Source: an uncultured Roseburia sp.
Lineage (GTDB): Bacteria > Bacillota > Clostridia > Lachnospirales > Lachnospiraceae
Direction of reading: 5' to 3'
NCBI GenBank assembly: GCA_910577925.1
Contig: CAJTOI010000013.1
Coordinates: forward strand, 26,574 to 90,573
Length of the DNA stretch: 64,000 bases
Both the position numbers and the translations under genes were made by a program. Numbering within the stretch: the stretch's first letter is position 1; the number at the start of each line of letters is the position of its first letter. Shown in pieces: positions 34,096 to 43,004 of this stretch. The notes under the pieces were generated by a model that was not told the DNA's origin, searched no databases, and worked only from the letters and a program-made list of their open reading frames with translations.

Positions 34096-35289
34096 ATGGC
34101 ACGGTTTCGGTATGTGGCAAAAAATATGGAGGGTAAGACCAGCCGGGGGATTATGGATGCGCCGGGCGAAAAGCAGCTGGCGCAAAGCCTGCGCGAATCC
34201 GGGCTGTATCTGGTCGACGCAAAGGATTTGAATGAGGCGGGGAAAACGCACAGGCTTTCCGCAAAAGAACTGTCGGAGTTCTGCAGGGAGCTGTCAAATC
34301 TGATGGCGTCCGGCGTGACGCTGGTGCGAGCGCTGGATATCGTGGCAGGGGAGGAAGGCCAGCCCGCCTACGCAAAAGAGACCTATGAGGCGGTGATGGC
34401 GGAGGTGAAAAAGGGCGTCAGCCTGTCCGAGGCGATGGAGGAGAGGAACTGTTTCCCCGATCTGATGCTCGGCATGATACGTTCCGGGGAGGGAAACGGA
34501 AATATCGATGCGGTGATGGGGCGTCTGGCCCATCACTATGACAGGGAGTACCGGCTGAGCCAGCAGGTGAAATCGGCAATGGCTTATCCGATGATCCTTG
34601 TCGTGCTGATGATAGCCGTGGTTGCGGTTATCGTGTCCTTTGTGATGCCGGAATTTGAGGAATTGTTTGAGGAGATGGAAAGCCTGCCGCTTATCACGGA
34701 AATGCTGCTGGCAATCTCGGAATTTCTGACAAGATGGTGGTATATGGTGATTCTGTGTGTGTTCGCGGCCGTTGTGGTGCTGCGGGTCTGTCTGCGCATC
34801 CGCGCCGTGCGTAGGGCGGTGGATTATTGGAAGCTGCATATGCCGGTGGCGGGAAGACTCAATAAAATAATTTATACGGCCCGGTTTTCGCGGACGTTAA
34901 GCAGTCTGTATACGAGCGGCATGCCCATCGCATCGGCGATTCGGACGGCGGGGGAGACCGTCGGCAATGCCTATGTGGAGGAGCAGTTTGACGAGGTGAC
35001 GGTCAAGGTCCGCAGCGGTGTTCCGCTGTCTGTGGCGTTGAAAGAGGTAGACGGACTTGTAAAAAAGCTTTCCAGCACGATTCTGGTCGGGGAGGAGAGC
35101 GGGCGGCTTGACTACATGCTCGGCGCAATCGCGGATACGATGGAAGAGGAGGCGAATCAGGCGACAAAGCGTCTTGTCACGCTGCTTGAGCCGCTGATGA
35201 TAATAATAATGGCATTGATGATAGGATTTGTTGTGGCCGCGGTGATGCTGCCGATTTATCAGTCCTACGGAGCAATTGAGGGAATGTAA
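34096..35289 (+). CDS. pilC: Type IV pilus inner-membrane platform protein
   Basis: A 397-residue PilC/GspF family protein. Two related T2SSF domains are seen: SAKELSEFCRELSNLMASGV (about residue 55) and YTARFSRTLSSLYTSGMPIA (about 260). Three membrane helices lie near 170-190, 215-235 and 370-390. It couples the PilB/PilT motors to pilin loading. The start is ATG 34096 with AGGGGG upstream; a longer frame begins inside pilD. It lies 22 bases after pilD and 13 before the PilMN gene. Confidence 0.95.
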   Translation: MARFRYVAKNMEGKTSRGIMDAPGEKQLAQSLRESGLYLVDAKDLNEAGKTHRLSAKELSEFCRELSNLMASGVTLVRALDIVAGEEGQPAYAKETYEAVMAEVKKGVSLSEAMEERNCFPDLMLGMIRSGEGNGNIDAVMGRLAHHYDREYRLSQQVKSAMAYPMILVVLMIAVVAVIVSFVMPEFEELFEEMESLPLITEMLLAISEFLTRWWYMVILCVFAAVVVLRVCLRIRAVRRAVDYWKLHMPVAGRLNKIIYTARFSRTLSSLYTSGMPIASAIRTAGETVGNAYVEEQFDEVTVKVRSGVPLSVALKEVDGLVKKLSSTILVGEESGRLDYMLGAIADTMEEEANQATKRLVTLLEPLMIIIMALMIGFVVAAVMLPIYQSYGAIEGM

Positions 35290-35302
35290 GAGGAGGAGAG
35301 GA

Positions 35303-36733
35303 ATGAGCCGGACAGTGCTTGTGTTTGAGGAGGAAGCGATATTGGCGGCGGCCGGACAGGAGGGGAGAACGCCGCATATAAGGCAGGTGGAGCGTGTTTT
35401 GCTCACGGGCTACGGAGACTCTTTTTCCCGGTGGAAGGAGGGACTTGCCGGGCTGCGGGGAAAATTGGATTTAAGCCGGGTTCGGCTGATTCTGCCGTCG
35501 ACCATGTGCTCGACGAAAATGATACAGATTCCGTATGCGAAAGGGAAACAGCTCGACACGATGGCCAGACGGGAGATGGAGGAGGCCTTTCGAAGTGAAA
35601 TTATGGACTATGCGGTGGTAGAGGCAGAAAAAACGGGGATGTCTTTGTGCTGCGGCAGCGTGGAGGAGACGGTGTTAAAGCAGTTTCGGGAGATGCTGAA
35701 CGCGCTAGGCATCGAAGCGGCGGAAGTGTCGGTTCCGATGGAAGGATATCTGCGCGTGCTCTCAAATCTGGAGGCTTACAAGGAAAAGACGGCAATTTTT
35801 CTGTTCTTTGAGGAGGGCGGGATGACCAGCGTGCTCACGCAGGACGGGCAGTACCGTTATTCGTCGAGAAGCCGCCTGTTCAGCGAGCGCGGAACGCTCG
35901 ATTTCGGGACGGAGATCATCCGCAGCATTTCCGGTATTTTACAGTTTCAGTCGGCCAGCAAGAGCGGCGCGGCGATTACCGATATCTACTATGCCGGCTG
36001 CTCCGACGCGGACTTTGAGGTCAGTCTTGAGGGGATTTCCGGCATGAATCTGGCGGCGCACCGCCTGGAGCCGGAGCGCGGTATCACGCTTCCCGACGGG
36101 GCGCGCGCATCCGACTGGATGGCCTGTGTGGGAGCCATGATGGCGGGGGTGCGCGGCCAGCGCGACATGAACCTGAAACCCGTGCCAGAAGAGACGGAAT
36201 CCGCCGCCTTTGCGCGGGAATTCGGCAGGCAGATGATTCTGCCGGCGGCGGTGTTTGCAGTCGGCCTTGCGGCGGCGGGCGTCCTTTTCGGGATTCGGGT
36301 CTACCGGGAGAGCAAGACGGCCGACATCCGGGAGTGGATGCAGTCGGAGGAGGCGCAGAGCGGGTATCAGAAGGTGCGCGCGTTAGAGGCCGCGGAGGAG
36401 CGCATGGTCAATGCGGTGTCGTCGCTGCGGTATACGGAGAGAAACCTTGCCACCTACCCGACGGTGGATTCGGGTGTGACGGATAAAATTGAACTGGCGG
36501 GCGGAAGGGATATTGAAGTCACGCTGCAGTCCTACGACAAAGAGAGCGGTATTTTAAATTTCGAGGCGACCAGCGAGGAGGTAATCAATATTCCAGAGTA
36601 TATATTAAAGCTGCAGAATACAGGACTGTTTTACGCGGTGGATTACACGGGTTATGTGTATGATGACAGCTATTATCGTCTGACGCTTTCGTGTATGGTG
36701 CAGGGCGTTTCTGTGGGAGGTGAGACAGAATGA
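35303..36733 (+). CDS. PilM-PilN fusion protein of the pilus alignment complex
   Basis: A 476-residue protein. Residues 1-290 resemble the actin-like PilM fold (ATMARREMEEAF-type region at 85-100, GTLDFGTEIIRSIS near 205). One membrane helix follows (about 311-332, LPAAVFAVGLAAAGVLFGIR), then a PilN-like periplasmic-side coil and small alpha/beta domain. Separate pilM and pilN genes are absent and pilO follows with a 4-base overlap, so one chain seems to do both jobs. It would bridge the cytosolic motor and PilO. The start ATG 35303 has AGGAGGAG. Sequence divergence makes the PilM part less certain than the topology. Confidence 0.8.
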   Translation: MSRTVLVFEEEAILAAAGQEGRTPHIRQVERVLLTGYGDSFSRWKEGLAGLRGKLDLSRVRLILPSTMCSTKMIQIPYAKGKQLDTMARREMEEAFRSEIMDYAVVEAEKTGMSLCCGSVEETVLKQFREMLNALGIEAAEVSVPMEGYLRVLSNLEAYKEKTAIFLFFEEGGMTSVLTQDGQYRYSSRSRLFSERGTLDFGTEIIRSISGILQFQSASKSGAAITDIYYAGCSDADFEVSLEGISGMNLAAHRLEPERGITLPDGARASDWMACVGAMMAGVRGQRDMNLKPVPEETESAAFAREFGRQMILPAAVFAVGLAAAGVLFGIRVYRESKTADIREWMQSEEAQSGYQKVRALEAAEERMVNAVSSLRYTERNLATYPTVDSGVTDKIELAGGRDIEVTLQSYDKESGILNFEATSEEVINIPEYILKLQNTGLFYAVDYTGYVYDDSYYRLTLSCMVQGVSVGGETE

Positions 36734-37509
36734 AATTAGAGATGACACCGAGAGATATTCTGCTGATAAGGGTTTCCGTCACCGCGCTGATGCTCGTTTT
36801 GGCAGTCCGGTTTCTGATTGTGCCGCAGGCGGAAAAAATGAGGGAGGCCGGGGAGGAGCTTGTGCGGACAGAAGCCGCCGCAGAATCCATGCAGCGGCGG
36901 ATGGAGGGGATTCCGGAATTGGAGGAGCGCATAGAGCAGCGCGCCGCAGAGCTTCGCGAGCTGCAGGTACCCTACTATAAGACACTGGAAAATCACGAGC
37001 TGGACGAACTGGTGACGGGGATTGTCCTGCGCCATCAGCTGTTCCCGCTCTCGCTTGCCATCGGTGAGGGGGAGAGCCGTATCCCGGACCCGTATCTCTA
37101 TTCCGAAGGCGGTGTGCAGGACGCGGAAGCGGCGATCGAAAAGGACGCAGAGGAGGCTTTGGATAACGGGCAGAACGGGCAGGAGAATCCCGTGGAAGCG
37201 GCTGCGGCGGAGGCGGAAGCAATGGCGGAAGCGGCCGCTGCGGGAACGGAAACCGCGGAGACGGAAACTGCGGCTGCAAAACCGGAGGGATATGTCCGCC
37301 AGGTGGAGGTTGCGGTGTCCCTGCGCGGGGAGGAAGCCGATGTGATGTCCTTTCTGGACGATATCTGGAATAATTATCCGTCGATTCAGATAAAGACCGC
37401 ACAGATGGAAGAAGAGACCTATGCCGACGCGGATTTAAGGGCGGTGGGACAGACAAATTTAAAGTGTGTGCTTGTGGTCTATATGTGCAGCGAACTGGAG
37501 CAGAAATGA
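36730..37509 (+). CDS. PilO-like pilus assembly protein
   Basis: A 259-residue protein with one N-terminal membrane helix (about 10-30), a coiled-coil (about 30-80, rich in Glu, Arg and Ala) and a C-terminal alpha/beta domain (VEVAVSLRGEEADVMSFLDD), the PilO plan. Between them is a long Ala/Glu-rich low-complexity linker (about residues 130-192). It overlaps the PilMN gene by ATGA. It likely dimerises with the PilN part. The linker length is unusual for PilO and may span the thick wall, which is speculation. Confidence 0.82.
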   Translation: MKLEMTPRDILLIRVSVTALMLVLAVRFLIVPQAEKMREAGEELVRTEAAAESMQRRMEGIPELEERIEQRAAELRELQVPYYKTLENHELDELVTGIVLRHQLFPLSLAIGEGESRIPDPYLYSEGGVQDAEAAIEKDAEEALDNGQNGQENPVEAAAAEAEAMAEAAAAGTETAETETAAAKPEGYVRQVEVAVSLRGEEADVMSFLDDIWNNYPSIQIKTAQMEEETYADADLRAVGQTNLKCVLVVYMCSELEQK

Positions 37510-37525
37510 GGGAGGAGAGAAGACA

Positions 37526-39205
37526 TTGGCAGGGAATCTTAGAATCGGCGACGTGCTGACAGAGATGGGATATGTGACGGCGTCCCAGATGGCAAAAGCA
37601 CTTGACTATCAGAAGGAGCACCGCGACAAGCGCGTGGGACAGATTCTGATGGAGCTTGGGTTTGTCGAGGAAACGCAGGTGCTGGAGGCTTTGGCGAACC
37701 GCCTGGGACTGGAAATCGTGGATGTGGCGCAGCTTCAGATTGAGATCGAGGCCGTGAGCAAGGTGGATAAAGAGCTGGCGGAGAAAAATCTGTTTCTGCC
37801 GGTGAGTATACAAAACGGGACGATGCTCCTTGTGACCAACGATCCGCTGAACTATTTTGCGCTGGAGGAGGTGCGGCAGCAGACCGGATGTTATCTTCAG
37901 ATTCTGCTCAGCGAGGAGGCCGCGCTCAGACAGGCGATCTCCTACTATTTCACGGAGGCCAGTGCACGGATGGCGGCGACACAGGCGAATGCCGGCTTTG
38001 CGGAAGAAGAGCTCGCGAGCATGAATTTAGACGAGCTGGGCGCGGAGGGGGACGATGAGGCGCCGATTATCCATCTGCTCAACACGCTGGTGGAGCGCGC
38101 GATCAGGCGGAACGCCAGCGATATCCACATTGAGCCGTTCGAGTCTGACACAAAGGTGCGGATGCGCATTGACGGCGTGATTATGGAGTATGTGACGCTG
38201 CAGAGAAGTGTTCATCAGCCGCTGATCGCCCGCATTAAGATTATGGCGAATCTGGATATCGCGGAAAAGCGGCTCCCGCAGGACGGCCATTTCCGCGTGC
38301 GCATCGAGGATAACCATATCAATATCCGTGTGTCGGTATTGCCGACGGTATTCGGGGAGAAAGCGGTGCTGCGCGTGCTCTCTTCTTCCGGGGAGCTTGA
38401 CTATTCGGGACAGTTCGGAATGGACGATGCGACATACCGGCGATTTGCGCCGATGCTCAATGTGCCGAACGGAATTATCTATATCACAGGGCCGACAGGG
38501 AGCGGAAAATCGACGACGCTGTATATGATATTAGAGTATCTGTCAAAGCGGATGGTTAATATTTCGACGGTGGAAGACCCGGTCGAAAAAAATGTGCCGG
38601 GAATCAACCAGACGCAGGTCAACAATGTCGCCGGGCTGACATTTGAGACCGGACTTCGCGCGCTGCTGCGCCAGGATCCGGATATCATTATGGTGGGGGA
38701 GACCAGAGACGGGGAGACGGCCGGTATCTCGGTGCGGGCGGCGATTACCGGACATATGGTGCTCTCCACACTGCACACGAACGACGCGGCGTCAAGCGTT
38801 GTCCGCCTTGAGGATATGGGAGTGGAGAGTTATCTGATTGCCAATTCCCTCGTGGGCGTCGTGGCGCAGCGTCTGATGCGCAAAATCTGTCCGAATTGTG
38901 CGAAGGAAATTGAGACGACAGAGGAGGAGCGCAGACTTTTAGGAGCGGAGGTGCGGACGGTAAAGCGCGGGATGGGATGTCCGCAGTGCAATCACACCGG
39001 CTACCGCGGCAGAATCGCAGTCCATGAGGTGCTGGCCGTAGACGCGGAGGTGCGCCGCATGATCGGGAATCACGCGGCGACGGAGGAGCTTATTGCGTAC
39101 GGAAAAGCGTACCAGAATATGCGGACGCTCCGCGAGAGCGGAATCCGGATGGTGCTGGACGGGATTACGACGACGGAGGAGCTGTTAAAGATTACCTACG
39201 AATAA
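37526..39205 (+). CDS. pilB: Type IV pilus extension ATPase
   Basis: A 559-residue assembly ATPase. At the N-terminus are two MshEN-like motifs, RIGDVLTEMGYVTASQMAKA and RVGQILMELGFVEETQVLEA, which in MshE-type ATPases bind c-di-GMP. Walker A is GPTGSGKSTT (near 325), followed by an Asp box TVEDPVE, Walker B VGETRDGETA, STLHTNDA and a zinc tetrad CPNCAK...CPQCNHTG near the C-terminus. The start is TTG 37526: GGGAGGAG lies 9 bases upstream, and no ATG sits at a suitable place. It powers pilus extension; the MshEN region suggests direct c-di-GMP control. Confidence 0.95.
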   Translation: MAGNLRIGDVLTEMGYVTASQMAKALDYQKEHRDKRVGQILMELGFVEETQVLEALANRLGLEIVDVAQLQIEIEAVSKVDKELAEKNLFLPVSIQNGTMLLVTNDPLNYFALEEVRQQTGCYLQILLSEEAALRQAISYYFTEASARMAATQANAGFAEEELASMNLDELGAEGDDEAPIIHLLNTLVERAIRRNASDIHIEPFESDTKVRMRIDGVIMEYVTLQRSVHQPLIARIKIMANLDIAEKRLPQDGHFRVRIEDNHINIRVSVLPTVFGEKAVLRVLSSSGELDYSGQFGMDDATYRRFAPMLNVPNGIIYITGPTGSGKSTTLYMILEYLSKRMVNISTVEDPVEKNVPGINQTQVNNVAGLTFETGLRALLRQDPDIIMVGETRDGETAGISVRAAITGHMVLSTLHTNDAASSVVRLEDMGVESYLIANSLVGVVAQRLMRKICPNCAKEIETTEEERRLLGAEVRTVKRGMGCPQCNHTGYRGRIAVHEVLAVDAEVRRMIGNHAATEELIAYGKAYQNMRTLRESGIRMVLDGITTTEELLKITYE

Positions 39206-39223
39206 AACCGGGGAGGGAATGCG

Positions 39224-40270
39224 ATGATTACGACGGACGAGATTATGCGGGATGCGAGAGAAAAGGAGGCCTCCGACATTCATATCACGGAGGGGATGCC
39301 GATGCGGTACCGCATTCACGGAACACTGCAGGAGTCACGCCTGCAGGCAGAGGACGAGGAGACGCGCGCGCTGCTGTGCGGGATGCTGGACGAAGGGCAG
39401 ATGGCCGCACTCGAGGACGGCGCGGACATTGATTTTGCGGTTACCTCTTCGGACGGGCAGCGCCAGAGGGTGAACATATTTCGGCAGCAGGGGAAGCTTG
39501 CGGCGACGATACGCCTGCTGAACGGGCATATTCCGACGGCGGAAGAGCTGCAGCTGCCGCGCATCGTCACGGAGCTGGCGAAAGAACCGCGCGGACTGAT
39601 TCTGGTGACAGGGCCAACGGGAAGCGGGAAATCGACAACGCTCGCGGCTATGGTGGAGCATATCAACCGGACAAGAAGCGCGCACATCATCACGATAGAA
39701 GATCCGGTGGAATATGTCTATGAGTGCAGGCAGGCGCTGATCCATCAGCGGGAGGTCGGCAGAGACGTTGCGGGCTTTGCGCCGGCACTGCGCAGTGCGC
39801 TGCGGGAGGACCCGGATATTATCCTGGTCGGTGAGATGCGTGATTTTGAGACGATTTCGGCCGCGCTGACCGCCGCGGAGACGGGGCATCTGGTGTTGTC
39901 TACACTGCATACCACAGGCGCCGCACAGACGATAGACCGCATTATAGACGCCTGTCCGGGAGAGCGCGAAAATCAGGTGCGCGCCCAGCTTGCCGGCGTG
40001 CTAAAAGGAATCGTGACGCAGTGTCTGATTCCGCGCGTGGACGGATGTTCGCGGATGGCGGCGACGGAGATTCTGCTCGGCACGGACGCGGCGCTGAATC
40101 TGATGCGGGAAGGAAAGACCTATCAGCTTCCGAACATCATGCAGACTGCGGGCGGCGGCATGCACACGCTCAATATGGATCTGCAGCGTCTGATACAGCT
40201 TGGGTATATCAGCCGTGAGGAGGCGTGCAAATATACGAATAACAGAAAGGAATTTGAGCAGTTTCTGTAG
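39224..40270 (+). CDS. pilT: Type IV pilus retraction ATPase
   Basis: A 348-residue PilT with all usual motifs: EKEASDIHITEGMPMRYRI, Walker A GPTGSGKSTT, Asp box TIEDPVEY, Walker B VGEMRDFETI, and STLHTTGAAQTIDRII. The C-terminal AIRE-like helix (GMHTLNMDLQRLI) is present. It depolymerises the pilus to pull the cell. It is last in the pilus run, 18 bases after pilB. The presence of both this and the divergent copy at 19397 suggests two motors of different role. Confidence 0.95.
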   Translation: MITTDEIMRDAREKEASDIHITEGMPMRYRIHGTLQESRLQAEDEETRALLCGMLDEGQMAALEDGADIDFAVTSSDGQRQRVNIFRQQGKLAATIRLLNGHIPTAEELQLPRIVTELAKEPRGLILVTGPTGSGKSTTLAAMVEHINRTRSAHIITIEDPVEYVYECRQALIHQREVGRDVAGFAPALRSALREDPDIILVGEMRDFETISAALTAAETGHLVLSTLHTTGAAQTIDRIIDACPGERENQVRAQLAGVLKGIVTQCLIPRVDGCSRMAATEILLGTDAALNLMREGKTYQLPNIMQTAGGGMHTLNMDLQRLIQLGYISREEACKYTNNRKEFEQFL

Positions 40271-40324
40271 CGGGCCGAGTTTCTGATAAAAATCTAAAAT
40301 GTTTCTTAAAAGACAATAGATAGG

Positions 40325-40353
40325 TTGACAGCTTATTTTTCAGGGCTTAACAT
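40325..40353 (+). promoter_or_regulatory. Promoter for the zinc-ribbon/DUF5685/J-domain operon
   Basis: TTGACA (40325-40330) and TAACAT (40348-40353) with a 17-base spacer, in the 105-base gap after pilT. Confidence 0.7.
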
Positions 40354-40375
40354 GGAATCTGTGGAGGGGGTTGCG

Positions 40376-40783
40376 ATGAGAGACAGATTTCAGAGATTTA
40401 TGACGGGGAGATACGGGGCGGATGAGCTGTCAAAGCTTTTGAGCGGCGCCGCGGTGGGCTGCCTTGCGGCGGCGATGTTTGCGGGCGCTCTGCCGCCGCT
40501 TTTCATTTTTTACTGGATCGGGCTGGGATTGATTGTGTATAGCTGGTATCGGATGTTCTCGCGGAACACGGCAAAGCGCTACGAGGAGAATCAGAAATTT
40601 CTGAACTGGCGCTACCGTATGGCGGTGCGGCGGGACGCGGCAAAGAAGCGGTTTGCCCAGCGCGGAGAATATCGCTTTTTCAGGTGTCCGGGCTGTAAGC
40701 AGCGGGTGCGCGTGCCGAGAGGGCGGGGGAAGATCTGCATTACCTGCCCGAAATGCCGCAGAGATTTTATCAGGAAAAGTTAA
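40376..40783 (+). CDS. Membrane protein with C-terminal zinc ribbon
   Basis: A 135-residue protein. Hydrophobic segments at about residues 22-58 (LSGAAVGCLAAAMFAGALPP and a second one) make a hairpin in the membrane; a basic linker follows, then a zinc ribbon with FRCPGCKQRVRVPRG and ITCPKCRRDFI. ATG 40376 is chosen because GGAGGGGG precedes it. It leads an operon with a DUF5685 protein and a J-domain protein. The zinc ribbon with basic residues could bind protein or nucleic acid. I do not know its function. Confidence 0.7.
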   Translation: MRDRFQRFMTGRYGADELSKLLSGAAVGCLAAAMFAGALPPLFIFYWIGLGLIVYSWYRMFSRNTAKRYEENQKFLNWRYRMAVRRDAAKKRFAQRGEYRFFRCPGCKQRVRVPRGRGKICITCPKCRRDFIRKS

Positions 40784-40807
40784 GCACGCGCAAAGGAGAC
40801 GGTTCTG

Positions 40808-41734
40808 ATGTTTGGTTATATCAACATAAATCAGAAGATAATGACGGAAGAAAACAGGCAGATGTATCAGGCGTATTACTGCGGTCTGTGCCGCAGGCTC
40901 AAGTCGAGCTGCGGGACAAAAGGTCAGATGCTTCTCAATTATGACATGACTTTTTTGGTGGTGCTGCTGACCGGCCTCTATGAGCTTTTTGATGATACGG
41001 CGATGATTACCTGCGCGCTTCATCCGACGAAAAAGCGGCAGGTGCGGCTGAATGCGGCCACGGATTACGCTGCGGACATGAATGTGATTCTGGCATACCA
41101 CAATTTGATTGATGACTGGAAGGACGACAAGGCATACACGAAGAGAGCGCTTGCGAAGATGCTTGACGGGGATTATGCCCGCATCATGGAAAAATATCCC
41201 AGACAGGTGCGCGCGGTCGAGGAATTTATGCGGCGTACCGAGGAGGCGGAGCGAAACCGAGAGACGAATCTTGACGCCGTGGCGGGACTGACCGGGGAGA
41301 TGCTCGGGGAGGTATTCTGCTGGCGCGAGGATGAGTGGCGCGAGGAATTAAAAAATCTGGGTTTTTATATGGGGAAATTTATCTACATCATGGATGCGTA
41401 TGAGGATTATGATGCGGATTTGAAAAAGAACGAATACAATCCTCTGACTTACCTTGTGAGGGAGAGCGCAGAGGATTTTGATACGCTTTGCAGGCTTCTG
41501 CTCACAAGTATGATGTCGGAGTGCGCAAAATCCTTTGAGCGTCTGCCGATTCTGCTCCATGCGGATATTCTGCGCAATGTGCTGTACTCCGGCGTGTGGT
41601 CGAAGTACGAATATCTCCAGCTTCGCAAGAAGAAGCTGAAGGAGAAGGCAAAGAAAGTCAAAAAGACGAAAGCGGCAGAGAGGAAGAGAGACAGCAAGTT
41701 CCGGAGACAGACGGAGGAAAAACGAGAATTATGA
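40808..41734 (+). CDS. DUF5685 family protein
   Basis: A 308-residue, mostly helical soluble protein. It opens MFGYININQKIMTEENRQMY and has the CGLC motif (about residues 25-28) typical of DUF5685. NLIDDWKDDK near residue 104 and DAYEDYDADLKKNEYNP near 195 are spaced aspartate clusters reminiscent of the metal-binding sites of isoprenoid synthases, but no such activity is shown for the family. The C-terminus is highly basic. It overlaps the J-domain gene by ATGA, so the two are coupled. Confidence 0.8.
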   Translation: MFGYININQKIMTEENRQMYQAYYCGLCRRLKSSCGTKGQMLLNYDMTFLVVLLTGLYELFDDTAMITCALHPTKKRQVRLNAATDYAADMNVILAYHNLIDDWKDDKAYTKRALAKMLDGDYARIMEKYPRQVRAVEEFMRRTEEAERNRETNLDAVAGLTGEMLGEVFCWREDEWREELKNLGFYMGKFIYIMDAYEDYDADLKKNEYNPLTYLVRESAEDFDTLCRLLLTSMMSECAKSFERLPILLHADILRNVLYSGVWSKYEYLQLRKKKLKEKAKKVKKTKAAERKRDSKFRRQTEEKREL

Positions 41735-42375
41735 CGGATCCATACCGGGTGCTCGGCATATCGCCGGGCGCCTCTGACGAAGAAATAAAAAAGGCATACC
41801 GGAATCTCAGCAGGAAATATCACCCGGATGCCAATATCAATAACCCGAACCGCGCACAGGCGGAGGAGCGTTTTAAGGAAGTACAGCAGGCCTATGATCA
41901 GATCATGCGCGAGAAGCAGCAGGGTTTCGGCGGCACGTACGGGCAGGGCGGCAGCCATGGAGGGTTCGGCAGTTTTACCGGAAGCAGAAGCTACCATCAG
42001 AGCGGGAGCGATTCGCCGAAGATGCAGGCCGCGGCCAATTATATTGCGAACCGCCACTATGCGGAGGCGCTGCATGTCCTCAACGATATTCCGTTTGGAG
42101 AGCGCCGTGCGCGCTGGTACTATTACAGTGCAATCGCGAATCAGGGAACCGGAAACAATATCGTGGCCAAAGAGCATGCCGGACGCGCGGTGGAGATGGA
42201 GCCGAGCAATATGGAATACCGGCAGTTTGCGCAGCATCTCGAGTATGGGGGAACCTGGTACACTAATATGGGCAGCAATTACGACAGGCCGTATGCGGGG
42301 GCGGGAAACTGGTGTCTGAGTATGCTTCTGCTGAATATGCTGTGTAACTGCTGTTGCTGCGGGCGTCCGTTTTAA
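41731..42375 (+). CDS. J-domain (DnaJ-like) protein with cysteine-rich C-terminus
   Basis: A 214-residue protein. Residues 1-65 are a J-domain with the HPD motif (KYHPDANINN), able to stimulate an Hsp70 ATPase. A Gly-rich linker follows, then a helical repeat region (about 100-175, TPR-like). The tail is a hydrophobic patch ending in CNCCCCGRPF. The classical DnaJ zinc and substrate domains are absent. It is the third gene of the zinc-ribbon operon. The cysteine cluster may be acylated or bind metal at the membrane, which is speculative. Its client may be the upstream DUF5685 protein. Confidence 0.88.
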   Translation: MTDPYRVLGISPGASDEEIKKAYRNLSRKYHPDANINNPNRAQAEERFKEVQQAYDQIMREKQQGFGGTYGQGGSHGGFGSFTGSRSYHQSGSDSPKMQAAANYIANRHYAEALHVLNDIPFGERRARWYYYSAIANQGTGNNIVAKEHAGRAVEMEPSNMEYRQFAQHLEYGGTWYTNMGSNYDRPYAGAGNWCLSMLLLNMLCNCCCCGRPF

Positions 42376-42390
42376 CCCCGGTTTTGAGGC

Positions 42391-42568
42391 TGTACAGTCT
42401 GTCTGGTTTTGTGTTATACTATAGAAAACAGACAGACGTGGTAAGTACGGTCTGTATATATGATATCTGCAGACAGGAACGGCCGGATGGCTGCAGAGTG
42501 CCGCGCGCAGCATACCCGCTTTGCGGGTGTGATATATCGATATCAGGGATCTATGGGGAGGCAATTAC
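42391..42568 (+). promoter_or_regulatory. Promoter and long leader of the PilZ gene
   Basis: TGTACA (42391-42396) and TATACT (42415-42420), 18 bases apart, form a plausible promoter. The leader is about 140 bases and includes ACCCGCTTTGCGGGT (a 6-base stem) near 42508 and a GATATATCGATATC palindromic tract. I looked for but did not see a known c-di-GMP riboswitch core. GGGGAGG lies before the start codon. Confidence 0.45.
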
Positions 42569-42919
42569 ATGGAGGAGAGAAGACGCAGTGTTAGAACAGA
42601 ACTTTCCGCTGAGCTGATGGTGAAACGCATTGACGGACAGAGCGGAGAGCGGGTGACGATTTCGGTCAGTGATCTCTCGACAACGGGAATCGGATTCACC
42701 TGTGACCGTGAACTTGAGCTGAACGCAGTGTATGACTGTAATCTCACCATCTGGACAAAGGAGGTAATCCGGGTTTTTGTCCGGATTGTACGGGTGGAAA
42801 AGAATGCGGATACCATTCGCTACGGCGGTATTTTTGCCGGGATGCTTGAACATGACGCATGCCGTATCGGCGTGTATCAGGCATTTGAGGAATACAGGAA
42901 TAAGGGTGAGGTATCCTGA
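42569..42919 (+). CDS. PilZ-domain c-di-GMP-binding protein
   Basis: A 116-residue single-domain PilZ protein. The binding signature is complete: RRRSVR near residues 4-9 (RxxxR) and DLSTTGIGF near 35-43 (D/NxSxxG). The rest is the beta barrel. It should bind c-di-GMP and alter a partner. Lying between the pilus locus and pyrimidine genes with its own promoter, it may act on the pilus machinery or on the wall. This is inferred from place only. It is followed by a bidirectional terminator. Confidence 0.93.
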   Translation: MEERRRSVRTELSAELMVKRIDGQSGERVTISVSDLSTTGIGFTCDRELELNAVYDCNLTIWTKEVIRVFVRIVRVEKNADTIRYGGIFAGMLEHDACRIGVYQAFEEYRNKGEVS

Positions 42920-42946
42920 AAAGGGGGTATTTTTGTATTTCGGAAC

Positions 42947-42985
42947 AAAAGGACTGCCCGCAGAGCATGCGGCAGTCCTTTTTCT
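42947..42985. terminator. Bidirectional terminator between pilZ and pyrI
   Basis: AAAAGGACTGCC and GGCAGTCCTTTT form a perfect 12-base stem around a 12-base loop, flanked by A and T runs, between convergent genes. Confidence 0.92.
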
Positions 42986-43004
42986 GTGCGGTTTCCCGCG
43001 CGGT

